From positions 12,216,501-12,280,500 of the forward strand of contig NC_061140.1 of the NCBI RefSeq assembly GCF_905220365.1: a stretch of 64,000 bases of DNA, given 5' to 3'. Below the pieces are notes generated by a model. The model saw nothing but the letters and a program-made list of their open reading frames with translations. It ran no database searches and was not told the origin of the DNA. This stretch comes from Vanessa cardui (taxonomy: Eukaryota; Arthropoda; Insecta; Lepidoptera; Nymphalidae). Below, in pieces: positions 1 through 12,408 of the stretch (within the stretch, counting starts at the first letter, position 1; the number at the start of each line of letters is the position of its first letter). The translations under genes and the position numbers were made by a program.

Positions 1-533
1 ATAAAAGTCTATAAATATAGTGTATACTATATATTATCAGCGGAACAAGCTCGATAGCTGATGACTTAGATATTATTATATATGTTAACACAAATTACAT
101 TTGTAAATCTTAAGTAATAGGCCAGGTGGCGCCTGTGGTCTAAACTCACATCAAAATGTATACTGAATCTCATTTACAAGCATAAATATTAATAGCAGGG
201 CCGGTATTACTAATCAATCGTGTCGTGAATAAACCTTGGATTGAGCTTGAATAAAAATTTAATTATACCACTTAATAAAATTTAAATAAATAACGTTTTG
301 CAATTTTATTAGTTCAATATTATTTTGCATTAAATATTTTTATGCAATATTTGGAAGGATACGGATAGAGAAAAATATAGCAAGGAGGTTATTGATTTTT
401 TTTTTTAAATATGATTGAGTAATAAATTATAATCATTATTTATATATAATAGGATAATTAAATGTGATCATTATGGGGAATTTAATACAATAACAGTTGG
501 TAAGACAACTAATTTTCCGTGAACAATAATTAA
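1..533. other. AT-rich non-coding sequence
   Basis: I see no repeat family, RNA gene or convincing exon here. A poly-T run at about 396-406 and long A/T stretches dominate. Confidence 0.5.
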
Positions 534-650
534 TTACGATACACGCTTATTAGAGGTCTTATCTAAAATGTCCTTAATATTGCGCAGACGCTTTCGAAAC
601 TGCGTACAATACCACCCACATGGTCCTAGCTGGAAGGCATAGATCAGCTT
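534..650 (-). CDS. Candidate terminal exon (weak), possibly of the gene starting at 30227
   Basis: On the minus strand a fair acceptor (TTTCTGGTTCTTAG) at about 651 opens a phase-0 frame of 38 codons to a TAA at 534-536. The frame opens exactly at the acceptor because the acceptor's TAG is itself an in-frame stop. The peptide includes FQLGPCGWYCTQFRKRLRN, with paired Cys and basic residues. About half the third positions are G/C, as in the exon at 30108-30227, and the phase is compatible with it. Against it: open frames of this length are common by chance, I see no nearby AATAAA, and I recognise no family. It could instead be a conserved non-coding block. Confidence 0.25.
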   Translation of the reverse strand, partial: KLIYAFQLGPCGWYCTQFRKRLRNIKDILDKTSNKRVS

Positions 651-3600
651 CTAAGAACCAGAAACCATCCATTCAAATTTAAACCCTTAATTGAAAGCAA
701 TAAGAACGCAATTGCCGAAACGATAGCCATAGATTATCATTAGACCCATTATATACAAGAGCTGGTTTTTGTATTTATTACCACAATGTAGATGTAATTT
801 TACGATTACCGTTTTTGTAATGGCTGTTTGTACTGATTGAGTTAGTCGAGTCATGTCGTCACTAATTGAAAACAACTAACGGCGTACTAACGGCAGCAAA
901 ATTATTGTAAAACTAAAAGAAAGCGATAGCATTGAGACGTCGCTATGTAAAGACATTTAATTATTTTATCTAGTTCTAGTATTGACTATTATTTGATACG
1001 TTTTTAAGTAATAATTCAACTATTCTGCGTTCTAATACATAAATTTCAAATTGGATTCAACTTGTGCTGTTGACGGTACAATAACAGTTTCGATAAAGGT
1101 CGTGGAATTGACATTTGCGTAAGTTTTACGAAGGGCTGCAACCTTTGGCCAAAGCTGTTAGCTTGGGACCTGAGATTCATATAACGGAGTCAACGATTTC
1201 ATCAATTTAGCCACAATAAAAATCGATATTAAACTTTTATTATTGTTAGTAAAAGTAAATGTAATAAAGTCGATAATACTAAAAACACCACTTATTCTTA
1301 ATCAAAACGCATTAAAAACAATGATAAAATCGAAAACGAGGCTGTAAAACCAATGAACGTAAAGTTAAACGAAAAAGGCGCAAACTTTCCTGCTCTTATT
1401 TTTAAGCCTTGAAACTTAATAAAAATTGCTCCCAAACGACTCGAGCAAACTTCGGAGTAAACAGACCAATACTCTTCCGATACCGAAAAAAGGAACAAAC
1501 CCCCTTATAAACAAGGAAAGAGAAAAAGTAATTTGTCAAGCAAATCCTCCAGGTCCCTCGGACGTAAATGTCGCAATCTGGATAAAGATAGCGATATGGC
1601 AAACGAAAGGGACAGCAATACAGTTGTTTGGTGTTCTGATTTATGATGAATGCCCCATTAATGATTAATGGATGCTTTTACACGAAAGATTAAATTCGCT
1701 AAGAGGCGATAATATCCCTTTACTGTAACTAGACGCGGAGTTAACAGACGTTCTAAAAGGGCGTGATTTTGTATAAATATTTAATTCGTCGCCCATTTGC
1801 TTAAGCTTTGTTAATTTTAACTTGAACGGCCTTTTTGGTTTCGTCATTAATATTTTATGATATACTATTCAAGAAGATATCTCTTACGTTACTTTACGTT
1901 GCGTCGTTTATCTTAAGATAATCAAGAAACTAAGCAGTGGCTTAATTTTAAGTCAAATGCTTTCATAAGTACTACTTAATAAAAATATTAAAGAAAAAAT
2001 CTAGCAAGCTAAGAGTAAAAAAGAATCGACCAATCTTAATATTAAAACAATTTAGGAAGTTACACTCCCTATTACCAAATTATCGCGGGAAAATATTTGC
2101 ACCGTCACAAAATAAAAACAGAAGATCCCGAGAAGTGGGGGCAGATATCGGTCCAAGTCCCCTCCTGTCAATTTACTGTGATTAATGAACCCTCTGAATA
2201 TTGAAACGTTGATTCGACCAACGCAAAAGTATTATATTACTTGGTAAAGTGGCGTAACAGTTGCCTCCCTAGTATCAACTTTTAATAAAGTCGGGCCAAA
2301 AATTACGCTGCGGTGTCGGCAGCGCAATGGTTTCGTGGTCTCGAAGCATTATTAAAAATTAATATTTCAAACTTTAGGAAATTTCAAGTTGAAAATTATT
2401 AAAAGATTTCCGAATAACATAATAATACCGATACGATAAACCTCTTGTCGTTTAACAAGGAAATGTTAAAAACAAGTTTGGATATTACGGTATATAAAGT
2501 ACTATTACAATTTAATTAACCTTTCAATACACGATCCCACATCAAAAGTTAAATTAAGTGGAAGGGAGGAGCAAGGCTATATGTCTCTGATATTTCTGAC
2601 GAACAAATTAAACATTTTCATAGCCTCGACTGCTAAATTAAATTATGAATTCAAAATTGATTCCTGTCTCTCCTGCCGTGAGCTATTTCAAAGGGCATGG
2701 ATTCGAATGAGTTATCTGACAGTAGCAGATGACTAGTTCACGAACTGCTGCAGGCTAAAAATCTATTTCATATTGTTAATGTCACTCACGACTTCTTTCG
2801 ACGTCTTCGTCGCTTTTGTTATTTCTATCAATTTCAAGTAGATTGATACATAATGCAATCGAATTATTAATAACTAACCATTATAAGTACGTTCTCAATT
2901 ATTTGGAAACTTTAATAGAATTAATATCAGAGATTTTCTAAACTCACTTGCATACTTTATACTGTTTGCTTCAGTTAATAAAATTAATGTGAAAAGGATA
3001 GTTTGCAGAAGGGAGGAAAGCATCAATTGTGAGCCACTAAAGGCAATTGTCTCATAATATCGGTTGGCTGCCAGGAAAAATAGTCACTTTAGAGAGGCAA
3101 CTGTTTTTTCAAGTTGGCAGCATCTAGACGTTTTATAGCGACACTTTACCGCAATCAAGAGGATCATTAGCTTGTAGATGCCTGCCAAATATCCTCTACC
3201 CTGTTCTCAATGTTTCTCACCCTTCCGCGCGAAAGACGTTGTAACACACACCTTTTTTGGAAGAAACTCTTTTGAACACTGCCAAGTTTTGTTGAACATT
3301 AGCAGAATATAATGCTATATGTGGACAGAGCTCTGCGTTAACAAGTGTTAGTTTAAAACAATATTGGTACTGTTAAATGATCATTTAATAATATTTATTA
3401 ATTTCGTTTAAAAATTGGACATAAAAATCCCGTTACAGAAATTAAGCAATTACGTAAACACGAAGAACATCTAGCCTTGAGCCGAAAAAAAATAAATGTT
3501 AAACTAAGGAAATCACTCTTAGGCGGACGCCAGCGGGAGAAAAAAAAACAAAACATCAATTTTAATGAGTCGAAAACCGAGAATTTTCTCTTCCATTTAG

Positions 3601-6600
3601 AGAGCAATATTTTTTCTACAACATTTAATCAGAGTAAGAAGTGAAATGGTAATTTGTATGGACCGCTCGATGTAAATTTTATGCAAGAATTCGCTCGCAA
3701 CTCCCTCTCCCTAAAAAGGGGAAGATTTTTGCAGCGGACAGAAAATTTTGCTTAGCCAAGTGAAATTTTAACTGCCTCGACAGAGACAGCTCTGAAAATG
3801 CGAATACTTAATGCTAACTTACTTTCCACTGGTTCATTATACTACATAATACTGAAGCGAAAAAAATGATCGAAGGGGTTAACTTGATTATTATCATCTC
3901 AAATATATTTCTGTAGCATCAATAAATTTGTTTATTCCGATACCAATAAAACTGATCCGTTTTCTTGAATACAACAAATTGGAGATTAATAAAATAAGAT
4001 ACCAATTTAAGTTACTATATTGTAAAGTTATATAATTGGTAGAGTATCGCAAAGGAGAATTATGTTCTGTTAAAATAACTTTAAGGGTTTTCGAATTTAA
4101 GAATAACGAAACATCCAAATCCAAACGAGCTGAATGTTCGAGTGATTTAATTCAACTTCTTACAGTGAATTAATGGATCCTTGCTCCCGTTTGAAGGCAG
4201 TTACCGACTTTGAAACTTAACTTTCCAGTTTGTTTCAATTTGTCAAGACCGATAGAAATTCAATGGGTATGACAGTGGGGGTCTTTGTAAAGCAAACAAA
4301 AGATGTCCCATTTTATTCCCCCAACTTGTGTCATTATCCCTTTTGTATATTTTGATGGACGTCGATTGAAATACCTACTAATATTTTAGCATATTCAATT
4401 TATATCGTCGGCGAAAATTAATAACCTCAATATCACTGTCAGTTAACAGAGTTCTTCAAGCAATAAAATGAAGTTAAATTTAATTTATCATGATGAAGAT
4501 GAAGGAAATAACAAACTTTAGTCATGTTTCGTAATTGTAATATTGAATAAAAAATACTTTAAATATCAGAACTACGAAGTTTGTAAAGCTTAAAAGTTGT
4601 TCTAACTTCGATGAGCATTTCATATGACCGGCGAAGAGGCTGACGTTAAATAAAGTACGAACTCTGCTAAGTTGTTAAAGGAAATTGGCTCCACACGTCT
4701 GATCGCAACAATCTATTCCAGCTTTTTTATTCTCTTACAAAACTTTGCTGATATTCTGTGAAATTATGTTTGAATTAATTTATGCTTTAGAAAATAATAC
4801 GAGTATCTGCGACGATGACAGAATGTTTATTGAAATTCTGTCAGACAAACGTATTGTGTACTTAAAACAATTTCAATAGGAGGCGTAAAAGCGTTTTAAG
4901 GTAAAATACAAAAGGAATTTCGGAGACACCCTGTAAACTTACTTTGAAGTTTTATTGACGTGTACCGTCTCGCTTTTCCATTTACTGATTAATATTACTT
5001 TGTAGATGATATACGTACAAGTTTAAAACATGGTTTCTACACGATATTTTTGAAGCAATTTTTGTCATACGTTAACCGTAATTAATTTATTTTAAATTAT
5101 AAGTGACAACGTGTCAGTTTTAACACATCAATGTCGAAGTTGGCATAACAAATACAAAATTTCTTAAATAATGATCTTGACATATTTCATAATACGCGAG
5201 ATTCGGCACATAAGAGGATTTCGCTAGCAAAATGTATAAACAGATATAATGCTTCTTCAAAAATTATCAAGCTAAGTTCAAGCAAAGCTCACCGAATAGG
5301 AAGCAGTGAGTATATTAATACATTAAGGTGACTTTAGAAGTGGTCGAGACGGAATAAATAATAACAAAACGCTTAATGAGGATGTGGATACTTAAGTGGA
5401 CGAACGAATTAATATGTCACTTAAAAACTGAGCAGGAAACAAATGATATTTTAACGCTAAACCTAGATTAGCACTAGTCATTAGATAGAACAATGTTATC
5501 AATTTGGTCCTATTAACAAAATCGTATAATGACGTTAGGTGTCCTCAATTAACAATAGACGAACGTGAGGAGTGAGCATGAAGATCCGGTTTGAATCTTT
5601 TTACTTTACCATGTATTGGTATTTTATAACGTCAATTTATAATTCTTAAGATCAAAGATATTCATCTTCAGTTCACATGATAACGTCATTAATATAAAGT
5701 TCATAAAAATTAAATTATCATTAGCTTACTGGAGACTTGTAAAGGTCAGGTAGAAGTCACTCTTGCCGATCCCGGTCAGACAAATAATTAGGCTGTTTGT
5801 GGCCGAGAGGATAAATGTAATAAAGATGAAAATCTTTCGATTCCAAGAAATATTATTTCTTTAAATATATTACGTAAAAACAAACAGTTTTTTGATAAGT
5901 AATAAAATTTTATTTACTGTCTAAAATAATTTATTACTTTTAATCGGATTTGTACGGAAAAATACCCAAATGACATATTTTTAGAGGATGATGTGAGAAC
6001 CCAAAAACGCAATATTGGAAATACACCTATTATAACAGAAAACTATTATTAAACGAGCGATTAGTTTGGTAAGCAGTAAACGGATATTTAATACCCAATT
6101 TAAATGTATGATAAAACACATAAACATAAGCACCTACTCAGTAGCGAGTTAATTGGATCAAAAAAATTATATAATTCCATTTATTTATAATTTAAACCTG
6201 ATCCATTAGATATCTCCAGCGATCTCGTCGCCGGTGTAGCAGACGCGTTAATTGCAGACGTCTGGTGAATCCATCTTGTACTTTATATTGCAACAAACGA
6301 TTGTCTGTGACTGCACCCCTGAGAAACTCGATTACTGAAATATTTTAAAGCTAGAGTGGATTTTGTGTTCAGCTATAGCAACTCGGCTCATTTATTGCTT
6401 TAATTATATTTAGTCTCTTGGTTGCAGTTATAAGCAACTTATTATTTGAGGCAACAAAAATATTGCATTAATATGAAACCAGAATGTTATGTTTATGACC
6501 AAGATATCCCTCGATAGTGAGACCGAGATTGAATCGGAAAAGATCACGAGCTAAAATCAACTTGAGCAGAAATCGTGACCAGAGCGCATGTTATACCCAA

Positions 6601-7640
6601 AATGAAAATCGAAACACGAGGCGGAGCGCTATTGCCAGAAATTAGTGTAACTGTACGTTTCTAGAGCAACTCAAGCCGAATCCATTAGCGTTCCCGAAAA
6701 AACAACATTGGAGACACCAGAAAAAGAATCTACAAACTTAAAACAAGTGAACATTAACATGAACGAACCAAATAAACGAACGAGTTTAAGCATTTCAGTT
6801 AAATTATGCGACGGCACGTACAACTGACGACGAAGAAACAAACGGACAAAATAAAATGGGAACACCCGAAAAAATCCTTTGAAGAGGTTTATACAATAAA
6901 TCTTTTAATCCTCTTATACAATTTTATCGAGATTGCCCGGATGGGAGCGAGGTTTCTTTATTTTTCGTTGCTCAGTAGCCGGTTCCGCGCAGATTTTCCA
7001 ATGTCCGGCTTTTAATTAGTACTTTTATGTGCATTTACCATGTTAGGATCGATTCGGTGATCATTTTTACTTTTTGTTCCTGTAAAATTCATCTGAGATT
7101 AATAAAATGTAAACTGCCCTTTTGGAATATAAAATTGTAATTATAATAAGATTTATTCAGATGGAGAATAAGACAAACTTGATAACTCTTTCGTATTTGA
7201 CAAGAACAAATTTTAATGCACTAAGGATCTCAAGCCCTGGAGTAATCTAACGCATCAATCAAACCGAGCAGACATTAGACAATGTTAGGAAGAAACTCGC
7301 TTCATAAAAAGTATTATTGATGAAGACAGGTAGAACGTTTATATATCTGATACTCCAGGACGTTTTGATGTATTATTCTATTAGATGCGTATCGTACATG
7401 CCTCATATGCCACGGGAACTACGTCAGATAATCGTAATGTGTTGTATAAATTACGACTTTAATGTTTCGTGAAAAAGTGTTTCAAAGGAAACGATAAAAA
7501 TGGACTTCAATACTTCTTAACTTTATTATTTTTATATGAATAATAAACTTACTCCAGGGTAAATAAAATAGGGTATGTTTAACGTAGGCAGGATATGTAT
7601 CATACATTTATAATCGTATTTAACTAACATGACTGTATCT
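651..7640. other. Repeat-poor, probably intronic block with complex patches
   Basis: No SINE, Helitron or LINE copy is recognisable over almost 7 kb, unlike the right half of the window. GC-richer, non-repetitive patches stand out at about 1380-1680, 2040-2360, 3040-3260 and 6480-7020. The last ends with GGCTTTTAATTAG, a homeodomain-type TAATTA motif. Several patches read as short open frames on both strands at once, which is more typical of conserved regulatory sequence than of exons. If the exon at 30227 belongs to a gene running left, this is intron. No cross-species evidence is available to me. Confidence 0.4.
5797..5852 (+). other. Possible decayed tRNA-like sequence
   Basis: GTGGCCGAGAGGAT resembles the A box of tRNA-Leu/Ser, and CTTTCGATTCC about 30 bases downstream resembles a B box with two mismatches. 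A clover-leaf does not close and no acceptor stem is visible, so this is at best a relic or a chance match. Confidence 0.15.
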
Positions 7641-7711
7641 TTTAAATGTTGAAAAATTCAAAAGTGCTTTTAAAAGCCTACTTGAATAACGTTTATTTTG
7701 ATTTGATTTGT
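7641..7711 (+). repeat. LINE 3' tail fragment with TTTGA-type repeats
   Basis: AAAAGCCTACTTGAATAACG followed by TTTATTTTGATTTGATTTG matches the 3' end seen more completely at 49552-49700 and 57569-57745. It is 5'-truncated to about 70 bases. It is the only recognisable transposon piece in the first 9.5 kb. Confidence 0.6.
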
Positions 7712-9596
7712 TATAGAATTACACACGGCGTTTACGCATAAATACTTCTTCGTAAACAATCTTAATTGTTACTGGCATATTGTGATTTAACGTAACAGTT
7801 TCTTATATTTGAATGTTTGTTTAGTAACTTTTTCGTTTCTCTGATTTTATCGACATTCCGATGGATTTTTTAGTAACGTGATACTGGAACAGCCTGTATT
7901 GGGTTCTTTTTTTGTATGTTTCGCCGTCCGCCCCCATGTTGTGGCACAATAAAACAGCCTTATCTCCTTTACTATGTTTTCGTTTAAAAACCATTTTTCG
8001 TTGCATCATTTTTTTATTATACGCTACCGCACTTTACACAGCCCTCATGGTCTCCGTTCCGTTTCGTTCCAATATAGACTTTATTATTTACGGCCAAATA
8101 AATAAAATCCTGTAAAGTTAAAATTGGTTTTGAATAAAGGATGGACCTTTTGTCTTTCTCTGTTGGTTCTTTTGTCTGTTATATCACTGACGTCTAACCA
8201 TTTACCAACGTAGAATATTCTATTTTATTATTGCCCTCGAGTTTCTATGCAAATTGATATGCTATGTTGGGTTTTACTGCGGGTGTAGAAACAAAACATT
8301 GATTTATAACAATATTTGCAGCATTTTTTATCTTAAGATTATATTTTACTCTGTAATTAAAATCACATTAGCAATCTTAACTTATTCGAGCTGTTTTCTT
8401 CGCGGATCTGATAACAGTAATACAGGAACCATCAACCGAATACTTTGCTTGTATACGTAAGTTATTTATTCAGATGGTGAAATAAGTTATAATATATTGT
8501 ATTAAAAATTTAATTGAATTCGGCAGGTGTTGGTCGTTTCGTTACACAAGTGTTAAAAAGTTTGGCTATTGGAGTGAACTCACGAGACGATTTGCAACCG
8601 ATAATTATCTCTTTAAATCTATCTCATCTAGTACAACAATGGAACTGTCAATTTGAATTATTCAACTCATCATTATTTATTGGACTTAGAAGTGAATCAG
8701 TCATTTCATCTCCGTCTTCAATCGAAGAGTATTGAATCTTCAAATCGTACATGATTTCTGAGAACATTCGTTTCGAATCTTTCGTTTACGATACAAATAT
8801 TTTTATTATCAACATCAAAGCTGTTGATTATTTATTCTTTTATCATTCGAATACTCTGAAAGCGGTCTTGGTTAAAAACTTGTTTAATTTGATGTCGACA
8901 TCAAGTGGGGGCTCGAAAGAAAATATTGTTTGAGCAAACATTTGTGTTGAGCCTTACAGCCTTGCGAGCTATGCTTATCTTCGTGCAAATAATACTTAGT
9001 GGTGAAACCGGTTGGCGTAAGAGTTTGAGCAAAAGCGGCAAATGATATATCTCATGATAAATGCACTAACTTTATTATGATAACCCAGTAAGGAAATAGT
9101 ATTATTATATTTCACGTTTGTATAAGTTCGCTATCTTAGGTTACTGTAAATGGAACGTGGATCAAGCTTAGGATTGAAATAAAGATAGTAAAAGCTGAAA
9201 ATAATATAAATATTACTCAAGTTTCTAGTCTTGATATTTAGAAATATAATTTTTCACAACACTTGATTTCTTATCCATGTCCTAAAGTGGGATTGTGCGA
9301 TATCTTAAGATTGATTATGTTGCGAAAAACAAGGAAACAAATACATTATATATAGGTGCTTTTAAATGCCTCTGTTACATGGAGAGAATATCAATCAGAA
9401 TGGTCTTGATTATAGATATCTAACGCCGATCTCTTATGAATTATGCACAGACAAACAAACGGTTAGTTAACCATCGATCGATATGAAGCGGCACTTGATT
9501 TAATCTGCTCGCATAAAGCTAATGTCGAACCAATGTTAACAATGGCTCAAGGATGCATGGATTTGTTACTAAAGATAAATGAACATGGAATTAGGA
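7712..9596. other. Repeat-poor block with coding-like but unassigned frames
   Basis: At 7820-8120 a complex patch ends in TTTATTATTTACGGCC and AATAAATAAAATCC, resembling caudal/Abd-B-type homeodomain sites. At 8514-8933 one plus-strand frame stays open for 140 codons apart from a single TGA at 8733-8735. It has no ATG near its start and I recognise no family, so I do not call a gene. Confidence 0.35.
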
Positions 9597-9814
9597 ATAA
9601 ATAAATATTGGACAACATTTGATCCCAATGTAAGTAGCTAAAGCAGTTAGAAGTTGGTACCAAAATCACTCTGGGTGTTTGTTGTACCGTCCCCAATACA
9701 ATATAGAAAACTAACGATTTTTTTTCGACATCGACTCGGCCGGGATTCGAACCCAGGACCGCGGGCTGACGCACCCATGAATACCGGTGTACTATTCGAC
9801 GTTGGGGATCATCA
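9597..9814 (-). repeat. tRNA-derived SINE, family C, near full length
   Basis: Read on the minus strand, a tRNA-like head with the B box GGTTCGAATCC leads into a body shared with the copy at 19349: CGAGTCGATGT, TTAGTTTTCTAT, a stretch with ACAACAAACACCC, then AGCTACTTACATTGGGATCA and a tail ATGTTGTCCAATATTTATTT. The A-box half is diverged. The tRNA part and the shared body make the class secure; the family name is not known to me. Confidence 0.75.
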
Positions 9815-10196
9815 ATCAAGTCTTTCCAATACTTCTATCACCAGACTAAACAACAGGCTTAACAGAAAAATGTTCATACATTTAAAATTAATTATTATAT
9901 AGGTACACAATAAAATACGCCTTAAGATACAACTGTTAAATTTTATCAAACTTCTTTAATAAGACAGAAAACTGTCCCAATTACGTTACAAGAATACCGG
10001 GACTTAGTTCGGGATCACGCGACTTAGGGAATCCACGAAATTCCCTAATCTTTATAAGACGCGGGACAAGATATTTTACTTAACAAATAAGTCATGGCAA
10101 CGGAAATGAGCTCTCGGATTTAGTCCCTTTATAAATATACATAGAAAGTATATTATACATATTTATTTACTGAAATATATTGAATTTAGTCGTCTA
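9815..10196. other. Unremarkable AT-rich spacer
   Basis: I see no feature between the SINE and the Helitron. The interval is moderately AT-rich and has no open frame of note. Confidence 0.4.
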
Positions 10197-10438
10197 TCAC
10201 TACATTGTATAAAACAAAGTCGCTTTTTCTGTCCCTACGTCCCTATGTATGCTTAAAACTTTAAAACTACTCAACGGATTTTGATGCGGTTTTCTTTAAA
10301 TATATAGAGTGATTCGTGAGGAAGGTATTTGTATACAATACATTAACAATATAGTTAACATACAATGATAATTTTAGAAGTTTCTGTTTCTATTTAGTAT
10401 CAGTATTGTACCCGTGCGAAGCCGGTCCGTGGGACTAG
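10197..10438 (+). mobile_element. Non-autonomous Helitron, family H1, both ends intact
   Basis: It starts TCACTACATTGTATAAAACA, includes ACGGATTTTGATGCGGTTTT, and ends CCCGTGCGAAGCCGG...GGGACTAG. A terminal stem (CCC...GGG) precedes the CTAG end, and the element sits between A and T, as Helitrons do. It is 242 bp with no coding capacity. Rep/helicase would have to come from elsewhere. Confidence 0.8.
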
Positions 10439-10720
10439 TTACAGTACAAATTGAATATTGTTAAGAAATAAATAAACATTGAACGTCATTTCCATACGAT
10501 TATCGATCAGTGTTTTTGATTGTATCCGCGTGTTATCTTTAAAATGACCGAATCATTCTTAGCGATAAACGTCACTGGGTGGTCGACCGATTGTATTCAA
10601 AAATATCGCATTTCAAGATTAGTTTATTGTTTATCAATCAATACATGTTATACCTATGTTCTTAATATTTATTTACCTGTAATATTCGCTTTAATTCTTT
10701 GTATAGATAGAAACATATTG

Positions 10721-10907
10721 GAACATATTCCACCACGCTGTTCCTGTGAGGAATGTATGTGTGTAATTTCACGATGTGTGCATTCAACACCTAGCACGAG
10801 AAGAATTATAAACACAAATTAAGCACACGAATATTCAGCGGTGCTTGCCTGGGGTTGAACCCGCAATCATCGATAAAGACGCACTCGTTCTAACCACTGT
10901 TCCATTA
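10721..10907 (-). repeat. tRNA-derived SINE, family A, truncated and diverged
   Basis: On the minus strand the tRNA-like head (degenerate A box, B-box region GGGTTCAACCCC) is followed by the AGCACCGCTGAATATTC, TTTGTGTTTATAATTC and GAACAGCGTGGTGGAATATG segments shared by all family A copies. The 3' tail with CCCAGCAGTGGG is missing. Confidence 0.7.
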
Positions 10908-11613
10908 GTAATAATATCACAAAACATATAAACAGTTGGAGTTATAAATATAAAAGAAGCAAGTGTTCAAGTTAACAATACGACGCATTTGCGAATAGAA
11001 CGTAGAACTGATAAGTACTACGCTTCAACCTCAAGTATTTTAAACCGAAAAATTTGCACGTGTAGACCATTTCTTTAAGAGTAATGGCCTTGCGTCATTT
11101 CATTCCACTCACGTATTACTTGATAATAAATCTTCATTCGAAGATAATTGCATTTGAAGAAACGAAATAGGAAGCAGTGACGCATAAACAATTGAATTTA
11201 GATTAACAGTTAATAATAGTGATGAACAAAAATTTCAAATAAAGAACTCAGTTATTTGGTCAAACATTTATTATTCCAGATTTAAATTTTTAGTACACAA
11301 CACATGTGCTGACGTAATATATTTTTTACTAAAGTTTATAATTAGAGTAACAGTTAATAATAATGATAAACAAAAATACTAAAAATACCAAATAACAGAT
11401 TCAGTAATTTGGATAGAAAATTTTAATTCTTGATTTAATGTTTTAAAGTACAATACATGTACCTACATATATTTTTTACTCGAGTTTATAAAATCTATAC
11501 AACATACATATAATAGGTACATCTGTATTGTCCGTCGTGACTAAATAATTTAGCCGTTCACGCTTATGAATTAAACAATCAAGAACATTGAGAATTAAAA
11601 AATATATATTACA
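10908..11613. other. AT-rich spacer with an internal near-repeat
   Basis: Two stretches, about 11205-11335 and 11345-11490, share AACAGTTAATAATA, TGATGAACAAAAAT/TGATAAACAAAAAT and ACAATACATGT-type segments, suggesting an old local tandem duplication of roughly 140 bp. No gene is seen. Confidence 0.35.
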
Positions 11614-11785
11614 CTAGCGACCCGCGCCGGCGTCGCACGGGTGCAATGATATGACATCACAGTAGAAACTTCTTAAAATTCACTCTTTCTATTAAAAAAA
11701 CTGCATCAAAATTGCGTAGTTTTAAAGATTTAAGCATACATATATAGGGTCAGAAAAAGCAACTTTGTTTTATACTATGTAATTA
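11614..11785 (-). mobile_element. Non-autonomous Helitron, family H1, short copy
   Basis: It begins (plus strand) CTAGCGACCCGCGCCGGCGTC and ends AACTTTGTTTTATACTATGT, the reverse of the H1 copy at 10197. It has an internal deletion, and the terminal TC is lost at its right end. Confidence 0.75.
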
Positions 11786-12040
11786 TTAACAAAATCTTAA
11801 CTATCTCTAGTGTATCAACGATCAGATGACCTTTATGATGACTACTACTACTATACTACGATATTAACTCACTAGCTAGATTCGTCACGGTCAATACGAT
11901 TTACATTTGATACAACAGATGTTATCTCTTAGAAAAGTAGTTTTTTAATATTAATTAATTGCCATTAACTTAAATCGCATTTTCTATTTTAAATTATATG
12001 GCTAACTGCTCAACACATAAAAGTACTGCTGCATAATTAA

Positions 12041-12391
12041 TCAAATCATCAACTTTATAGGTGCAACAATCAGACGTTCAGTTTAATAGTTTCACTGTCT
12101 TGCATATTTAAATTGATTGAACGCTTAAAAGGTTTAAGTGATGTTATCAACGAGCAAGGAGAAGAGAGTAATGACATTGCCAATAAAATTTATCACTCAT
12201 TACAATATAACATCAACGACAGAACTTCGACCTCTACTAGGACAGTAAGGGCTATTTCAACGATAACGAATGACAACGAAACAGATAAGTACACTACAGA
12301 AATATGCGACCACACAGTGATACAAACAAATCATTGTAATAACTCATATGGGTATATTTTAACGATATTCACAGGTGAATATAAAGTATGA
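12041..12391 (+). other. Long open frame without a start codon, ending near a good donor
   Basis: The frame is open for 116 codons and includes ERLKGLSDVINEQGEESND, a hydrophilic helix-like stretch. It has no in-frame ATG. TTTATAG at 12060 could be an acceptor and CACAG|GTGAAT at about 12373 a donor, so an internal exon is conceivable. A frame of this length is expected a few times by chance in this window. No family is recognised. Confidence 0.18.
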
Positions 12392-12408
12392 CAGTTTCAT
12401 ATAATATA

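Noticed and set aside
1426..1668. Plus-strand frame including CQANPPGPSDVNVAIW, faintly like ligand-gated channel sequence
   Set aside because: There is no ATG near the start, the likeness covers few residues, and overlapping minus-strand frames are equally open, so it is not evidence of a gene.
5797..5852. Functional tRNA gene
   Set aside because: The A- and B-box-like words are present but no acceptor or anticodon stem forms and the B box has mismatches.
9547..9819. 90-codon minus-strand frame
   Set aside because: It lies within a family C SINE.
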